This document shows, in pieces, positions 50,516 to 62,420 of a DNA stretch of 64,000 bases. The notes beneath the pieces are model-generated. The model worked only from the letters and a program-made list of their open reading frames with translations. It was not told the origin of the DNA and did not search any database. Source of the DNA: Pseudonocardia sp. TRM90224 (GTDB lineage Bacteria; Actinomycetota; Actinomycetes; Mycobacteriales; Pseudonocardiaceae); contig NZ_JAJGSX010000001.1 in the NCBI RefSeq assembly GCF_021245725.1, positions 620,001 through 684,000 on the forward strand, given 5' to 3'. Made by a program: the position numbers and the translations under genes. The number at the start of each line of letters is the position of its first letter. Positions within the stretch are counted from its first letter, which is position 1.

Positions 50516-51383
50516 CGACCAGCTGCAGCACTTGATCGACTCCAGGGTGCACCGCCCCGGCGCAGTCGCGGCGGCGGCGGCGAGCCGCGTGCGGCCCGAC
50601 TCGCTCGTCGGCGCCCACGGCAAGCTCATGATGATCGCCGCCGACCACCCCGCCCGCGGCGCTCTGCGCGCGGGCGACCGTCCCTTCGCGATGGCCGACC
50701 GCGCCGACCTGCTCGACCGGCTGGTGCTCGCGCTGTCCCGCCCCGGCGTCAACGGCGTGCTCGGCACCCCCGACGTGCTGGAGGACCTGCTGCTGCTCGG
50801 CGCGCTCGACGGCAAGGTCGTCGTCGGCTCGATGAACCGGGGCGGTCTCGCCGGCACCGTGTTCGAGATCGACGACAGGTTCACCGCCTACGACGCCGCG
50901 AGCATCGCGGCGAGCGGATTCGACGGCGGCAAGATGCTCGTCCGCATCGACCCCGAGGATCCCTCGACCGCACGCACGCTGGAGCACTGCGGCCGCGCGG
51001 TCGGCGAGCTGGCCGGCCACGGCCTGATGGCGATGGTCGAACCGTTCATCTCCCACCGCGTCGACGGGCGGATCCGCAACGAGCTCACCGCCGACGCGAT
51101 GATCCGCGCGATGACGGTTGCCGCCGGGTTGGGCCGCACCTCGGCGCACACCTGGTTGAAGGTGCCGATCGTCGACGACATGGAGCGTGCGATGGCCGCG
51201 ACCACGCTGCCGGCGCTGATCCTCGGCGGCGAGGTGTCCGCCGACCCCGACGCCGCCTTCGCCAGCTGGAGCAAGGCGCTCGCACTGCCGACGGTGCACG
51301 GGCTGGTCGTCGGCCGCTCGCTGCTCTACCCGCCGAACGACGACGTCGAGGCCGCGGTCGACGCGGCCGTCGGCCTGCTGTGA
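50508..51383 (+). CDS. Cgl0158-family aldolase (inositol pathway)
   Basis: This 291-residue TIM-barrel protein resembles the Cgl0158/DeoC-LacD-type class I aldolases found in actinobacterial iol clusters, with GKLMMIAADHPARGAL (about 38-53) and HTWLKVPIVDDMERAM (about 214-229), where the Lys is the candidate Schiff-base residue. It probably cleaves 6-phospho-5-dehydro-2-deoxygluconate to dihydroxyacetone phosphate and malonate semialdehyde, replacing IolJ. The GTG at 50508 overlaps iolC by 8 nt. Confidence 0.87.
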   Translation: MRDDQLQHLIDSRVHRPGAVAAAAASRVRPDSLVGAHGKLMMIAADHPARGALRAGDRPFAMADRADLLDRLVLALSRPGVNGVLGTPDVLEDLLLLGALDGKVVVGSMNRGGLAGTVFEIDDRFTAYDAASIAASGFDGGKMLVRIDPEDPSTARTLEHCGRAVGELAGHGLMAMVEPFISHRVDGRIRNELTADAMIRAMTVAAGLGRTSAHTWLKVPIVDDMERAMAATTLPALILGGEVSADPDAAFASWSKALALPTVHGLVVGRSLLYPPNDDVEAAVDAAVGLL

Positions 51384-51417
51384 CCCACCCTGCCGAACTT
51401 TTGGGAGACGCCGAGAC

Positions 51418-52289
51418 ATGAGCAAGCACGTCGTGCGCAAGGGCGAGACGGCCGACGGGCCGTTCTCGCTGGTCGTCACGCCGGAGTCGGCGGGGTGGGG
51501 CTACAGCTCCCTGCGGTTGCTGGAGCTGCCGGCCGGCGGGTCCGCCACGTTCGCCACCGGCGAGGACGAGACGGTGGTGCTCCCGCTCGCCGGCGCGTGC
51601 ACCGTCGAGTGTGCCAGTGCCGGTGATCGGGAGCGGTTCGAGCTGGCCGGCCGTTCGAGCGTGTTCACGCGGGTCACCGACTTCGCCTACGTGCCACGCG
51701 ACGCCGAGGTCACCGTCTCCTCGGTCGACGGCGGACGCTTCGCGCTGCCGGCCGCCCGCGCGACCCGGCGGCTCGCGCCGCGCTACGGCCCCGCCGAAGG
51801 CGTGCAGGTGGAGCTGCGCGGCGCCGGCCAGTCGAGCCGGCAGGTGAACAACTTCTGCACCCCGCAGACGTTCGAGGCGGAGAAGCTGATCGCCGTCGAG
51901 GTGCTCACCCCCAGCTCGAACTGGTCGTCCTACCCGCCGCACAAGCACGACGAGCAGCGCGAAGGGGAAGCCGAGCTGGAGGAGGTCTACTACTTCGAGG
52001 TCGAGAACGGCGGGCCCGGTTTCCAGCGCGTCTACACCTCCGGCGAGGGCAAGGAGATCGACGTCTGCACGGAGGTCCGCAGCGGCGACACCGTCCTCAT
52101 CCCGCACGGCTGGCACGGCCCGTCGATGGCCACACCCGGCTACCACCTCTACTACCTCAACGTCATGGCCGGCCCGAGCCCCGACCGCGCCTGGCTGATC
52201 TGCGACGACCCCGAGCACGCCTGGGTCCGCGGCACGTGGGACGACCAGGAGATCGACCCGCGCCTCCCGCTCACCACCACGGAGGAGAA

Positions 52290-52293
<4 letters not shown>
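51418..52293 (+). CDS. iolB: 5-deoxy-glucuronate isomerase IolB
   Basis: This 291-residue bicupin isomerises 5-deoxy-glucuronate to 2-deoxy-5-keto-gluconate. The metal site is visible as His175 and His177 in SYPPHKHDEQ, with Glu in ELEEVYYF and His in LIPHGWHGPS. The N-terminal cupin half starts at GPFSLVVTPESAGWGYSSL. It starts 34 nt after the aldolase and overlaps iolD by 4 nt. Confidence 0.95.
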
Positions 52294-54133
<1,840 letters not shown>

Positions 54134-54137
<4 letters not shown>

Positions 54138-55630
54138 GGACCGTCACGCACTGGATCGGTGGCAAGCCCGCGACCGGGACGTCCACCCGCACGAGCCCGG
54201 TCTGGAACCCGGCGACCGGCCAGCAGCAGGCCGAGGTGCTGCTGGGCTCCGCCGCCGATGTCGACACCGCGGTGCAGGCCGCCGCGGCGGCGTTCGAGAC
54301 GTGGTCGCAGTCGTCGCTCTCGCAGCGCACGAAGGTGCTCTTCGCGTTCCGCGAGCTGGTCAACGCCCGCACCCAGGAGCTGGCCGAGATCGTCTCGGAC
54401 GAGCACGGCAAGGTCGTCTCCGACGCGCGCGGGGAGGTGCAGCGCGGCCTGGAGGTGATCGAGTTCGCCTGCGGCATCCCGCAGCTGCTCAAGGGCGAGT
54501 ACTCCGACCAGGTCTCCTCCGGCGTCGACCTCTTCTCCTTCCGCGAGCCGCTGGGCGTCTGCGCGGGGATCACGCCGTTCAACTTCCCGGCGATGGTGCC
54601 GATGTGGATGCACCCGATGGCGATCGCATGCGGCAACACGTTCGTCCTCAAGCCGAGCGAGCGCGATCCGAGCACGTCCACGCTGGTCGCCGAGCTGTGG
54701 GCCGAGGCCGGGCTGCCCGACGGCGTGTTCAACGTGGTGCACGGCGACAAGGAGGCGGTCGACGCGCTGCTCGACCACCCGGACGTCGCCGCCGTGTCGT
54801 TCGTCGGCTCGACCCCGATCGCGAAGTACATCCACCAGCGCGGCACCGCGAACGGCAAGCGCGTGCAGGCGCTCGGCGGCGCCAAGAACCACGCGATCGT
54901 CCTGCCCGACGCCGGCATCGACTACGCGTCGGACCACCTGGTGGCCGCGGCGTTCGGCTCGGCGGGCGAGCGGTGCATGGCGATCTCCGCGGCCGTTGCC
55001 GTCGGAGGCGCGGCCGACGAGCTGGTCGCGGCGGTGAGCGAGAAGGCCCGCGGCGTGAAGGTCGGGCCCGGACGCGCACCGGAGAGCGAGATGGGACCGG
55101 TCATCACCGCGGCCGCGCGCGAGCGCATCCTCGGACTGATCGGATCCGGCGCCGAGCAGGGCGCCACGCTCGCCGTCGACGGCCGCGACCTCTCGGTGCC
55201 CGGCCACGAGGAGGGCTTCTTCGTCGGCCCGACCGTGATCGACGACGTCTCCCGGGACATGGACGTCTATCGCGAGGAGATCTTCGGGCCGGTCCTCTCC
55301 GTCGTGCGCGCGAGCACCGTCGAGGACGCGATCGCGCTGATCAACTCCAACCCGTACGGCAACGGAACCGCGATCTTCACCTCCAGCGGCGAGGCGGCAC
55401 GGCAGTTCCAGCGCGGTGTGAAGGTCGGGATGATCGGAGTCAACGTCCCGATCCCGGTGCCGATGGCCTACTACTCGTTCGGCGGGTGGAAGGACTCGCT
55501 CTTCGGGCAGAGCCACATCTACGGCCCTGAGGGCATCGCGTTCTACAGCCGGGCCAAGGTCGTCACCTCCCGCTGGCCGCACGTCGAGCAGGCCACCGGC
55601 GCGAGCTACCACTTCCCGACGGCGACCTGA
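54134..55630 (+). CDS. iolA: CoA-acylating methylmalonate/malonate-semialdehyde dehydrogenase IolA (MmsA)
   Basis: This 498-residue aldehyde dehydrogenase oxidises malonate (or methylmalonate) semialdehyde to acetyl-CoA (or propionyl-CoA) with release of CO2. The catalytic Cys281 is in GSAGERCMAIS and the MmsA-type GGAKNHAIVLPDA (248-260) is present, instead of the usual ELGGK motif. GITPFNFPAMVPMWM is the family signature. It is the last metabolic step of the pathway. The GTG overlaps iolD, and its stop overlaps iolE by one base. Confidence 0.95.
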
Positions 55631-56532
55631 TGGAACGCCTCCGGCTGGGCACCGCACCGGACTCGTGGGGGGTGTGGTTCGCCGACGAGCCGAACCAGGT
55701 GCCGTGGGAGCGCTTCCTCGACGAGGCCGCCGAGGCGGGTTACGAGTGGATCGAGCTGGGGCCCTACGGCTACCTGCCGACCCACCCCGGGCAGCTGCGC
55801 GACCAGCTGGGCCGGCGCGGGCTGCGGCTCTCCGGCGGCACGGTGTTCACCGGCCTGCACCGCGGCGCCGACGCGCTCGACCAGGCGGTCGAGGACTGCC
55901 GGCGGGAGGCCGAGCTGCTCGCCGCGCTCGGAGCGCGGCACCTCGTGCTGCTGCCGGAGGGCCACACCGACCTCGACGGCCGGACCACCCAGCCCGTCGA
56001 GCTCACCCCCGAGCAGTGGCGCGACCTGACCACCGGCATGTCGACGCTGGCCAGGACGCTGCATCAGGAGTTCGACGTCGAGCTGGTGTTCCACCCGCAC
56101 GCCGACACCCATGTCGACACGCAGTCGCGGGTGGAGCGGTTCCTCCTCGACACCGACCCGGAGCAGGTCGCGCTGTGCCTCGACACCGGGCACATCGCGT
56201 ACTGCGGCGGCGACAACATCGCGATCATCGAGGCGTTCCCGGAGCGCATCGGCTACGTGCACCTCAAGCAGGTGGACCCGGCCGTCGCCGCCCGTGCCCG
56301 CGATGAAGGGCTGGGGTTCGCGCAGGCCGTCGCGCTCGGGGCGATGGTGGAGCCGCCGACCGGGGTGCCGCAGATGCCGCCGCTGCTCGACGCGCTCGCC
56401 CGGCTCGACGTCGACCTGTTCGCGATCGTCGAGCAGGACCTCTACCCGTGCGAGAAGGACGTGCCGCTGCCGATCGCGACACGGACCGCCACTTATCTCA
56501 ACGGCTGCGGGCTGGGACCCGTCCGCCGCTGA
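55630..56532 (+). CDS. iolE: Inosose dehydratase IolE
   Basis: This 300-residue AP-endonuclease-2-like TIM barrel removes water from scyllo-inosose (2-keto-myo-inositol). The start GTAPDSWGVWFADEPNQVPW (about 7-26) and EAGYEWIELGPYGYLP are typical of IolE. Metal ligands fit Glu in RREAELL/EGHTD, His in FHPHADTH and ALCLDTGH, and Glu in IVEQD. A TGATG junction couples it to iolA. A second, more diverged TIM-barrel protein of this superfamily is encoded later in the operon. Confidence 0.9.
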   Translation: MERLRLGTAPDSWGVWFADEPNQVPWERFLDEAAEAGYEWIELGPYGYLPTHPGQLRDQLGRRGLRLSGGTVFTGLHRGADALDQAVEDCRREAELLAALGARHLVLLPEGHTDLDGRTTQPVELTPEQWRDLTTGMSTLARTLHQEFDVELVFHPHADTHVDTQSRVERFLLDTDPEQVALCLDTGHIAYCGGDNIAIIEAFPERIGYVHLKQVDPAVAARARDEGLGFAQAVALGAMVEPPTGVPQMPPLLDALARLDVDLFAIVEQDLYPCEKDVPLPIATRTATYLNGCGLGPVRR

Positions 56533-56558
56533 AGTCCCCCGATGGAGAGGAATGCTCA

Positions 56559-57557
56559 ATGAGGAGTACCCGAAGAGTGGTGCGCGGGCTGGCGCTGGCC
56601 GCCGCGCTCGGTGTGGTCCTGGCCGCGTGCAGCAGCCAGGGCGGTCGGCAGGAGGAAGCCGCGGCGCCGGGGGGCGGCGGCGGGCAGACCGCAACCACAC
56701 CACGGCTGACGATCGCGATGATCACCCACCAGGCACCTGGCGACACGTTCTGGGACAAGGTCCGCACCGGCGCCGAGGTCGCGGCGGCGAAGGACAACGT
56801 CGAGCTCAAGTACAACAACGACCCGGAGGCCGCCCGGCAGGCGACGCTGATCCAGAACGCCGTGGACAGCGGTGTCGACGGCATCGCGGTGACGATGTCG
56901 AAGCCGGAGCCGCTGGCGCCGGCGATCAAGGCGGCCGTCGACAAGGGCATCCCGGTCGTGGCGATCAACTCGGGCATCGACGCCTGGAAGCCGCTCGGGA
57001 TCAAGATGTACTTCGGCTCCGACGAGACCGTCGCCGGTGAGAGCGTCGGCGAGCGGCTGACGAAGGAGGGCGCGGGCAAGGCGCTCTGCGTGATCCAGGA
57101 GCAGGGTTCGGTCTCGCTAGAGGCCCGCTGCGCCGGTGTGAAGAGCACGCACCCGACCACCGAGAACCTCGTCGTCAACGGCGTCGACCTGCCGTCGGTG
57201 CGCTCGACGATCGCGGCGAAGCTGCAGCAGGACCCGTCGCTCACGCACGTGGTGACGCTGGGCGCGCCGTTCGCGCTCGCGGCGCTGGAGTCGATCGCCG
57301 ACGCCGGCAGCTCGGCGAAGGTCGCCACCTTCGACCTGAACTCCGACGCCGCGCAGGCGATCAAGGACGGGAAGATCGTGTTCTCGGTCGACCAGCAGCC
57401 GTACGTGCAGGGCTACGAGGCCGTCGACGCGCTCTGGCTGAACCTCACCAACGGCAATGACCTCGGTGGCGGGCGCGCGGTGCTGACCGGGCCGTCGTTC
57501 GTCGACAGCACGAACATCGACCAGATCATCACCTACGCGAAGAACAACACACGCTGA
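56559..57557 (+). CDS. Inositol/sugar-binding lipoprotein (RbsB-like, CUT2 family)
   Basis: This 332-residue lipoprotein has a signal peptide with LAAC (Cys24) and a Gly/Gln linker, then a periplasmic-binding-protein type 1 fold with KLQQDPSLTHVVTLG and the sugar-site stretch FSVDQQPYVQGYEAVDALWL. It is the ligand receptor of a CUT2-type importer; the location inside the iol operon suggests myo-inositol (IbpA-like). GGAGAGGAA stands before the ATG at 56559. A 12-bp hairpin follows the gene, separating it from the permease. Confidence 0.93.
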   Translation: MRSTRRVVRGLALAAALGVVLAACSSQGGRQEEAAAPGGGGGQTATTPRLTIAMITHQAPGDTFWDKVRTGAEVAAAKDNVELKYNNDPEAARQATLIQNAVDSGVDGIAVTMSKPEPLAPAIKAAVDKGIPVVAINSGIDAWKPLGIKMYFGSDETVAGESVGERLTKEGAGKALCVIQEQGSVSLEARCAGVKSTHPTTENLVVNGVDLPSVRSTIAAKLQQDPSLTHVVTLGAPFALAALESIADAGSSAKVATFDLNSDAAQAIKDGKIVFSVDQQPYVQGYEAVDALWLNLTNGNDLGGGRAVLTGPSFVDSTNIDQIITYAKNNTR

Positions 57558-57566
57558 TCCCCGCCC

Positions 57567-57596
57567 GGAAGGGGCCGGTTCCCGCCGGCCCCTTCC
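57567..57596 (+). terminator. Hairpin between the binding-protein and permease genes
   Basis: GGAAGGGGCCGG (57567-57578) pairs perfectly with CCGGCCCCTTCC (57585-57596) around 6 bases. It lies 9 nt after the binding-protein stop, inside the operon, so it probably acts as a partial terminator or 3' stabiliser that favours the binding protein. Confidence 0.78.
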
Positions 57597-57618
57597 CCTG
57601 ATCATCGGAGCTACAGCC

Positions 57619-58686
57619 ATGAGCCAGACCGTGGCGACCGAGCCGGAGCCCCCGGCCAGCCCGCCGACACCGCCGTCGGCACCAGCGCAGCGTTCCGCGT
57701 TCTCCCGGCTGCTCGCCCGGCCGGAGCTGGGTGCGCTCGCCGCGGCGATCGCGATCTTCATCTTCTTCTTCGCCGTGGCCGAGCCCTTCCGCTCGCTCCC
57801 GGCGCTCTCGACGATCCTGTACGCCAGCTCGCAGATCGGGATCGTCGCGGTCGGCGTCGCCCTGCTCATGATCGGCGGCGAGTTCGACCTCTCCGCGGGC
57901 GTCTCGGTGATCACCGCGGCGCTGACCGCCTCGATGATCAGCTACCAGTTCAGCGCCAACATGTGGGTCGGCACGCTCGTCTCTCTGGTGCTGATGATGG
58001 CGATCGGATTCGTCAACGGGTACCTCGTCGTGCGCACCGGGATACCGAGCTTCCTGGTCACGCTCGGCACGTTCTTCATGCTCCAAGGCATCAACCTGGG
58101 CGTCACGAAGATCATCTCGGGCACGGTCTCGACGGAGAACGTCGCCGACATCGACGGGTTCGCCTCGCTGAAGGCGATCTTCGCGTCGGAGTTCGCCGTC
58201 GGCGGCGTGACGATCAGGGCGACTGTCCTGTGGTGGCTGCTGTTCGTCGCTGTCGCCACCTGGATCCTGCTCAGGACGCGGGTCGGGAACTGGATCTTCG
58301 CGGTGGGCGGCAACGCCGACAGCGCCCGTGCCGTCGGCGTCCCGGTGGACAAGGTCAAGATCGGGCTGTTCATGGCCGTCGCGTTCCTGGCGTGGTTCTA
58401 CGGGCAGCACCGCCTCTACGCGTTCTCGACCGTGCAGTCGGGCGAGGGCGTGGGGAACGAGTTCCTCTACATCATCGCCGCGGTGGTCGGCGGCTGCCTG
58501 CTCACCGGCGGCTACGGCTCGGCGATCGGTGCCGCCATCGGCGCGTTCATCTTCGGCATGACGACGCAGGGCATCGTCTACGCGGGCTGGGACCAGGACT
58601 GGTTCCGCTTCTTCCTCGGCGCGATGCTCCTGCTCGCCACGATGCTCAACCTGTACGTCAAGAAGATCGCCCTCACCAGGAAGTGA
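57619..58686 (+). CDS. Inositol/sugar ABC transporter permease (RbsC-like)
   Basis: This 355-residue membrane protein has about ten helices. The N-terminal 35 residues are Pro/Ala-rich and cytosolic. The CUT2-permease landmarks are SQIGIVAVGVALLMIGGEFDLSAGV (about 72-96), GIPSFLVTLGTF and RAVGVPVDKVKIGLFM. It forms the importer channel with the ATPase encoded next. It lies 61 nt after the binding-protein gene, past the hairpin. Confidence 0.93.
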   Translation: MSQTVATEPEPPASPPTPPSAPAQRSAFSRLLARPELGALAAAIAIFIFFFAVAEPFRSLPALSTILYASSQIGIVAVGVALLMIGGEFDLSAGVSVITAALTASMISYQFSANMWVGTLVSLVLMMAIGFVNGYLVVRTGIPSFLVTLGTFFMLQGINLGVTKIISGTVSTENVADIDGFASLKAIFASEFAVGGVTIRATVLWWLLFVAVATWILLRTRVGNWIFAVGGNADSARAVGVPVDKVKIGLFMAVAFLAWFYGQHRLYAFSTVQSGEGVGNEFLYIIAAVVGGCLLTGGYGSAIGAAIGAFIFGMTTQGIVYAGWDQDWFRFFLGAMLLLATMLNLYVKKIALTRK

Positions 58687-58693
58687 CGAGATC

Positions 58694-59509
58694 ATGACGG
58701 ACACGATCGCGGAGCACGCGGCGTCCGACCTGGAGGTCGGCAGCCCGCTCATCGAGATGGACGGCGTCGGGAAGTCGTACGGGGCGATCACCGCGCTGGA
58801 GGGCATCGACCTGCGGGTCGGCGCGGGCGAGGTGACCTGCGTGCTCGGCGACAACGGCGCGGGCAAGTCGACGCTCATCAAGATCATGTCGGGGCTGCAC
58901 CCGCACACGTCGGGATCGCTGAAGGTCGACGGCGAGGAGACCCGGTTCGGGTCGCCGCGCGAGGCGCTCGACCGCGGCATCGCCACCGTCTACCAGGACC
59001 TCGCGGTGGTCTCGCTGATGGAGGTCTGGCGCAACTTCTTCCTCGGCTCGGAGATCCGCAAGGGCAACTTCCCGCTCGCCCCGATGGACATCGCGGGCAT
59101 GCGCCGCATCGCCGACGCCGAGCTGCGGAAGATGGGCATCGCCGTCAAGGACATCAACCAGCCCATCGGCACGCTGTCGGGTGGCCAGCGGCAGTGCGTC
59201 GCGATCGCGCGCGCCGTCTACTTCGGCGCCCGCGTGCTGATCCTCGACGAGCCGACGGCCGCGCTGGGCGTCAAGCAGTCGGGGGTGGTGCTCAAGTACA
59301 CGGCGGCCGCGCGCGACGCCGGGCTCGGCGTCGTGTTCATCACGCACAACCCGCACCACGCCTACCTGGTCGGCGACCACTTCATCATCTTGAAGCTGGG
59401 CAGGCGGGTGCTGGACCGGAAGCGCTCCGAGGTCACGCTCGAGGAGCTCACCGCCGAGATGGCCGGCGGGCAGGAGCTGGCGGAGCTGTCGCACGAGCTG
59501 AAGCGGTAG
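58694..59509 (+). CDS. Inositol/sugar ABC transporter ATP-binding protein (single domain)
   Basis: This 271-residue ATPase has Walker A LGDNGAGKST (51-60), signature LSGGQRQ (161-167) and Walker B VLILDEPTAAL. Classical ribose-type importers use a double ATPase of about 500 residues; this one has one domain, as in frcA-like CUT2 systems. The ATG is 7 nt after the permease stop. It powers the importer in the membrane. Confidence 0.93.
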   Translation: MTDTIAEHAASDLEVGSPLIEMDGVGKSYGAITALEGIDLRVGAGEVTCVLGDNGAGKSTLIKIMSGLHPHTSGSLKVDGEETRFGSPREALDRGIATVYQDLAVVSLMEVWRNFFLGSEIRKGNFPLAPMDIAGMRRIADAELRKMGIAVKDINQPIGTLSGGQRQCVAIARAVYFGARVLILDEPTAALGVKQSGVVLKYTAAARDAGLGVVFITHNPHHAYLVGDHFIILKLGRRVLDRKRSEVTLEELTAEMAGGQELAELSHELKR

Positions 59510-59518
59510 GGAGATCTC

Positions 59519-60538
59519 GTGACACTGAACGTCGGCGTCATCGGCGTTGGCATGATCGGACAGGACCACATCCGGCGCCTCACCCACGTCCTGTCGGGGG
59601 CGCGCGTCGCCGCGGTCACCGACGTGGACCTCGACCGGGCGCGGGCCGTGGCGGACGACCTGCCCGGCGCAAAGCTCCACCAGAACGGGCCGGCGCTGAT
59701 CACCGACCCGGACGTCGACGCGGTGGTCGTCACGTCGTGGGGGCCGACGCACGAGGAGTACGTGCTCGCGTCGATCGCGGCGGGCAAGCAGGTGTTCTGC
59801 GAGAAGCCGCTCGCCACCACCCGCGAGGCGTGCGACCGGATCGTCGACGCCGAGGTCGCCGCGGGCCGGCGCATGGTGATGGTCGGGTTCATGCGCCGCT
59901 ACGACGACCAGTACCGCGCGATGAAGGCCGCCGTGACCAGCGGCGACATCGGCGCGCCGCTGATCATGCATGCTGCGCACCGCAACCCGTCGGTGCCCGG
60001 CCACTACACCAGCGACATGATCATCAACGACTCGACGGTGCACGACATCGACGTCGCCCGCTGGATGTTCGACGACGAGATCGCCGCCGTCACCGTGCTG
60101 AAGCCACGGGTCAGCAGCAAGGCCCGCCCCGGCTTCAACGACCCGCTGCTGGTGCTGCTGGAGATGGCCAGCGGCGTGCTGGTCGACGTCGAGGCCATGG
60201 TCAACGCCGGGTTCGGCTACGACATCCGCGGCGAGGTGGTCTGCGAGGACGGCACCGTGGAGCTGTCCGAGAGCGAGGGCACGGTCGTCAAGCGCGCCGG
60301 CCGGTTCTCCGGGCGGGTGCCGGCGACCTGGCGCGAGCGGTTCATCCGCGCGTTCGACTTGGAGTTCCAGGCCTGGATCGACGCCGTCCGCGCGGGCGGG
60401 ACCACCGGCCCCAGCGTGTGGGACGGGTACGCGGCGACCGTTGCATGCGAGACCGGGCTCGCAGCGCTGCGCAGCGGCGTGCGGGAGCCGATCACCCTGC
60501 GGGCGCGGCCCGACCTCTACAAGCAGGACGTCGCGTGA
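59519..60538 (+). CDS. iolG: Inositol 2-dehydrogenase IolG (Gfo/Idh/MocA family)
   Basis: This 339-residue NAD-dependent dehydrogenase oxidises myo-inositol to 2-keto-myo-inositol. The Rossmann motif is GVIGVGMIGQDH (6-17), the EKP motif is E95-K96-P97 (CEKPLATT), and the catalytic region reads STVHDIDVARWMF with Asp and His. RRYDDQYRAMK and NPSVPGHYTSDM match inositol dehydrogenases. The GTG is behind GGGAGA and lies 9 nt after the ATPase gene; it overlaps the next dehydrogenase by 4 nt. Confidence 0.9.
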   Translation: MTLNVGVIGVGMIGQDHIRRLTHVLSGARVAAVTDVDLDRARAVADDLPGAKLHQNGPALITDPDVDAVVVTSWGPTHEEYVLASIAAGKQVFCEKPLATTREACDRIVDAEVAAGRRMVMVGFMRRYDDQYRAMKAAVTSGDIGAPLIMHAAHRNPSVPGHYTSDMIINDSTVHDIDVARWMFDDEIAAVTVLKPRVSSKARPGFNDPLLVLLEMASGVLVDVEAMVNAGFGYDIRGEVVCEDGTVELSESEGTVVKRAGRFSGRVPATWRERFIRAFDLEFQAWIDAVRAGGTTGPSVWDGYAATVACETGLAALRSGVREPITLRARPDLYKQDVA

Positions 60539-61539
60539 CGGCCCGCCTGCCCGTCGCGCTCGCGGGCCTCGGTCGGATGGGGCGGATCCACGCGGCCAAC
60601 CTCGCCCGCGGCAGCGCAGTTCGGCTCGCGGCCGTGCACGACGCCGATCCCGAGGTCGCACGCAGCGTCGGCGAGGAGCTCGACGTCCCGTGGGTCGCCA
60701 CGTTCGACGACCTGATCGACGCGGCACCCGCCGTCGCGATCTCGACGCCGACCGGGACGCACGCCGAGCTGATCGTCGCCGCGGCCGAGGCCGGCAAGCA
60801 CGTGTTCTGCGAGAAGCCGATCTCGCTCGACCGGGCCACCGCGGTGGCCGCCGTCGAGGCCGCCGAGAAGGCGGGCGTGGTGCTGCAGGTGGGTTTCCAC
60901 CGGCGGTTCGACCCCGACTGGGTGGTCGCCGCCGAACGCATCCACGCCGGCGAGCTCGGCGAGGTGACGCTCTTCCGCACGACGCTGCGCGACATGAACC
61001 CGCCGAACCCGGCGTTCCTCGCCCACTCCGGCGGCTTCTTCGCCGACGTCACCGTGCACGACCTCGACGTCGCACGCTGGCTTGTCGGCGAGGTCGTCGA
61101 GGTGACGGCGCACGGCGCGGCGAGCGACCCGGCGTTCGCCGAGATCGGCGACATCGACACGGCCGTCGTCGTGCTGCGCTTCGCGAACGGCGCGCTCGGT
61201 GTGATCGACAACAGCCGCTCGGCCCGCTACGGCTACGAGTGCTCCACCGAGGTGATGGGCACGCTCGCTACCGCGCGGGTCGACGGCGCGCACCGCCACA
61301 ACTACGAGTGGCGCACACCGGGCTGGGCGTCGCGCGATCTGCTGAGCAACTTCGGGGAGCGGCACCGGCTCGCGTACATCGCCGAGCTGGAGGCGTTCGC
61401 GCACAGCGTCGGCAGTGGCGAGCCCGCGAAGGTGGACGGTCGCGCCGCGCTCGCGGCGTTCGACCTGGCCGCGGCCGCGGAGCGCTCGTACCGCACGGGG
61501 CTCCCCGTGACCGTCGACGGAAGGAACGGATTGTCATGA
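60535..61539 (+). CDS. Gfo/Idh/MocA-family dehydrogenase (second, inositol-type)
   Basis: This 334-residue oxidoreductase has the Rossmann motif AGLGRMGRIHAAN (10-22), the EKP motif (FCEKPIS) and TVHDLDVARWLV, the same catalytic pattern as IolG. It may oxidise another inositol stereoisomer such as scyllo- or D-chiro-inositol, or a keto-inositol; the exact substrate is unknown. GTGA overlaps join it to iolG in front and to the TIM-barrel gene behind (ATGA). Confidence 0.88.
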   Translation: MTARLPVALAGLGRMGRIHAANLARGSAVRLAAVHDADPEVARSVGEELDVPWVATFDDLIDAAPAVAISTPTGTHAELIVAAAEAGKHVFCEKPISLDRATAVAAVEAAEKAGVVLQVGFHRRFDPDWVVAAERIHAGELGEVTLFRTTLRDMNPPNPAFLAHSGGFFADVTVHDLDVARWLVGEVVEVTAHGAASDPAFAEIGDIDTAVVVLRFANGALGVIDNSRSARYGYECSTEVMGTLATARVDGAHRHNYEWRTPGWASRDLLSNFGERHRLAYIAELEAFAHSVGSGEPAKVDGRAALAAFDLAAAAERSYRTGLPVTVDGRNGLS

Positions 61540-62420
61540 CCGCCCACAAAGAGGCGCAGAAGATCGCCGGGGCGCCGATCTCGTGGGGCGTCTGCGAGGT
61601 CCCGGGCTGGGGCTACCAGCTCTCCCCGGAGCGGGTGCTCGCCGAGATGCACGAGGTCGGGCTCGTGGCGACCGAGCTGGGCCCCGACGGCTTCCTGCCT
61701 GCGGAGCCCGCCGCGATGGCAGGCGTGCTGGCGCAGCACCACCTGCAGGCGATCGGCGGGTTCACGCCGCTGCTGCTGCACGTGCCGGGCCACGACCCGG
61801 CGCCCGAGGTCGAGAAGCTGCTGCAGACCTACGCCGCAACCGGCTCCGACGTGCTCGTCCTCTCGGCGATCACCGGGCTCGACGGCTACGACACCCGTCC
61901 CGAGCTCGACGAGCAGGGATGGCGCACGCTGCTCACGAACCTCGACCGCCTCGCCGCGATCGCCGGCGAGCACGACGTGCGCGCCGTGCTGCACCCGCAC
62001 GTCGGGACGATGGTGGAGAACGGCGACGACGTGCGACGAGTGCTGGAGGGATCGTCGATCGCGCTGTGCCTCGACACCGGGCACCTGCTCATCGGCGGCA
62101 CCGACCCCGCGGAGCTCACCCGCCAGGCGCCGCACCGGATCGCGCACACGCACATCAAGGACGTCGACGCGGCGCTGGCGAAGCAGGTGCAGTCGGGGCG
62201 GCGGACGTACACCGAGGCCGTGCGCGAGGGCATGTACCGGCCGGTCGGGCAGGGCGACGTCGACTTCGGGGCGATCCTCGGGCACCTCCAGGCCGACGGG
62301 TACGACGGTTGGTACGTCCTGGAGCAGGACACGATCCTCACCGAGGAGCCGGCGGGGATCGGGCCGGTCGCGGACGTGCATACGAGCGTCGAGCGGCTGC
62401 GCGCGATCATGGGGTCATGA
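61536..62420 (+). CDS. TIM-barrel sugar phosphate isomerase/epimerase (IolE/IolH-like)
   Basis: This 294-residue AP-endonuclease-2-like barrel starts KIAGAPISWGVCEVPGWGYQL and contains LHPHVGTMVE, ALCLDTGHLLIGG and HTHIKDVDAAL, so its metal site is intact. It is related to IolE but more distant than the gene at 55630. It may act on another inosose isomer or as an IolH/IolI-type epimerase. It overlaps both flanking dehydrogenase genes by 4 nt. Confidence 0.87.
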   Translation: MTAHKEAQKIAGAPISWGVCEVPGWGYQLSPERVLAEMHEVGLVATELGPDGFLPAEPAAMAGVLAQHHLQAIGGFTPLLLHVPGHDPAPEVEKLLQTYAATGSDVLVLSAITGLDGYDTRPELDEQGWRTLLTNLDRLAAIAGEHDVRAVLHPHVGTMVENGDDVRRVLEGSSIALCLDTGHLLIGGTDPAELTRQAPHRIAHTHIKDVDAALAKQVQSGRRTYTEAVREGMYRPVGQGDVDFGAILGHLQADGYDGWYVLEQDTILTEEPAGIGPVADVHTSVERLRAIMGS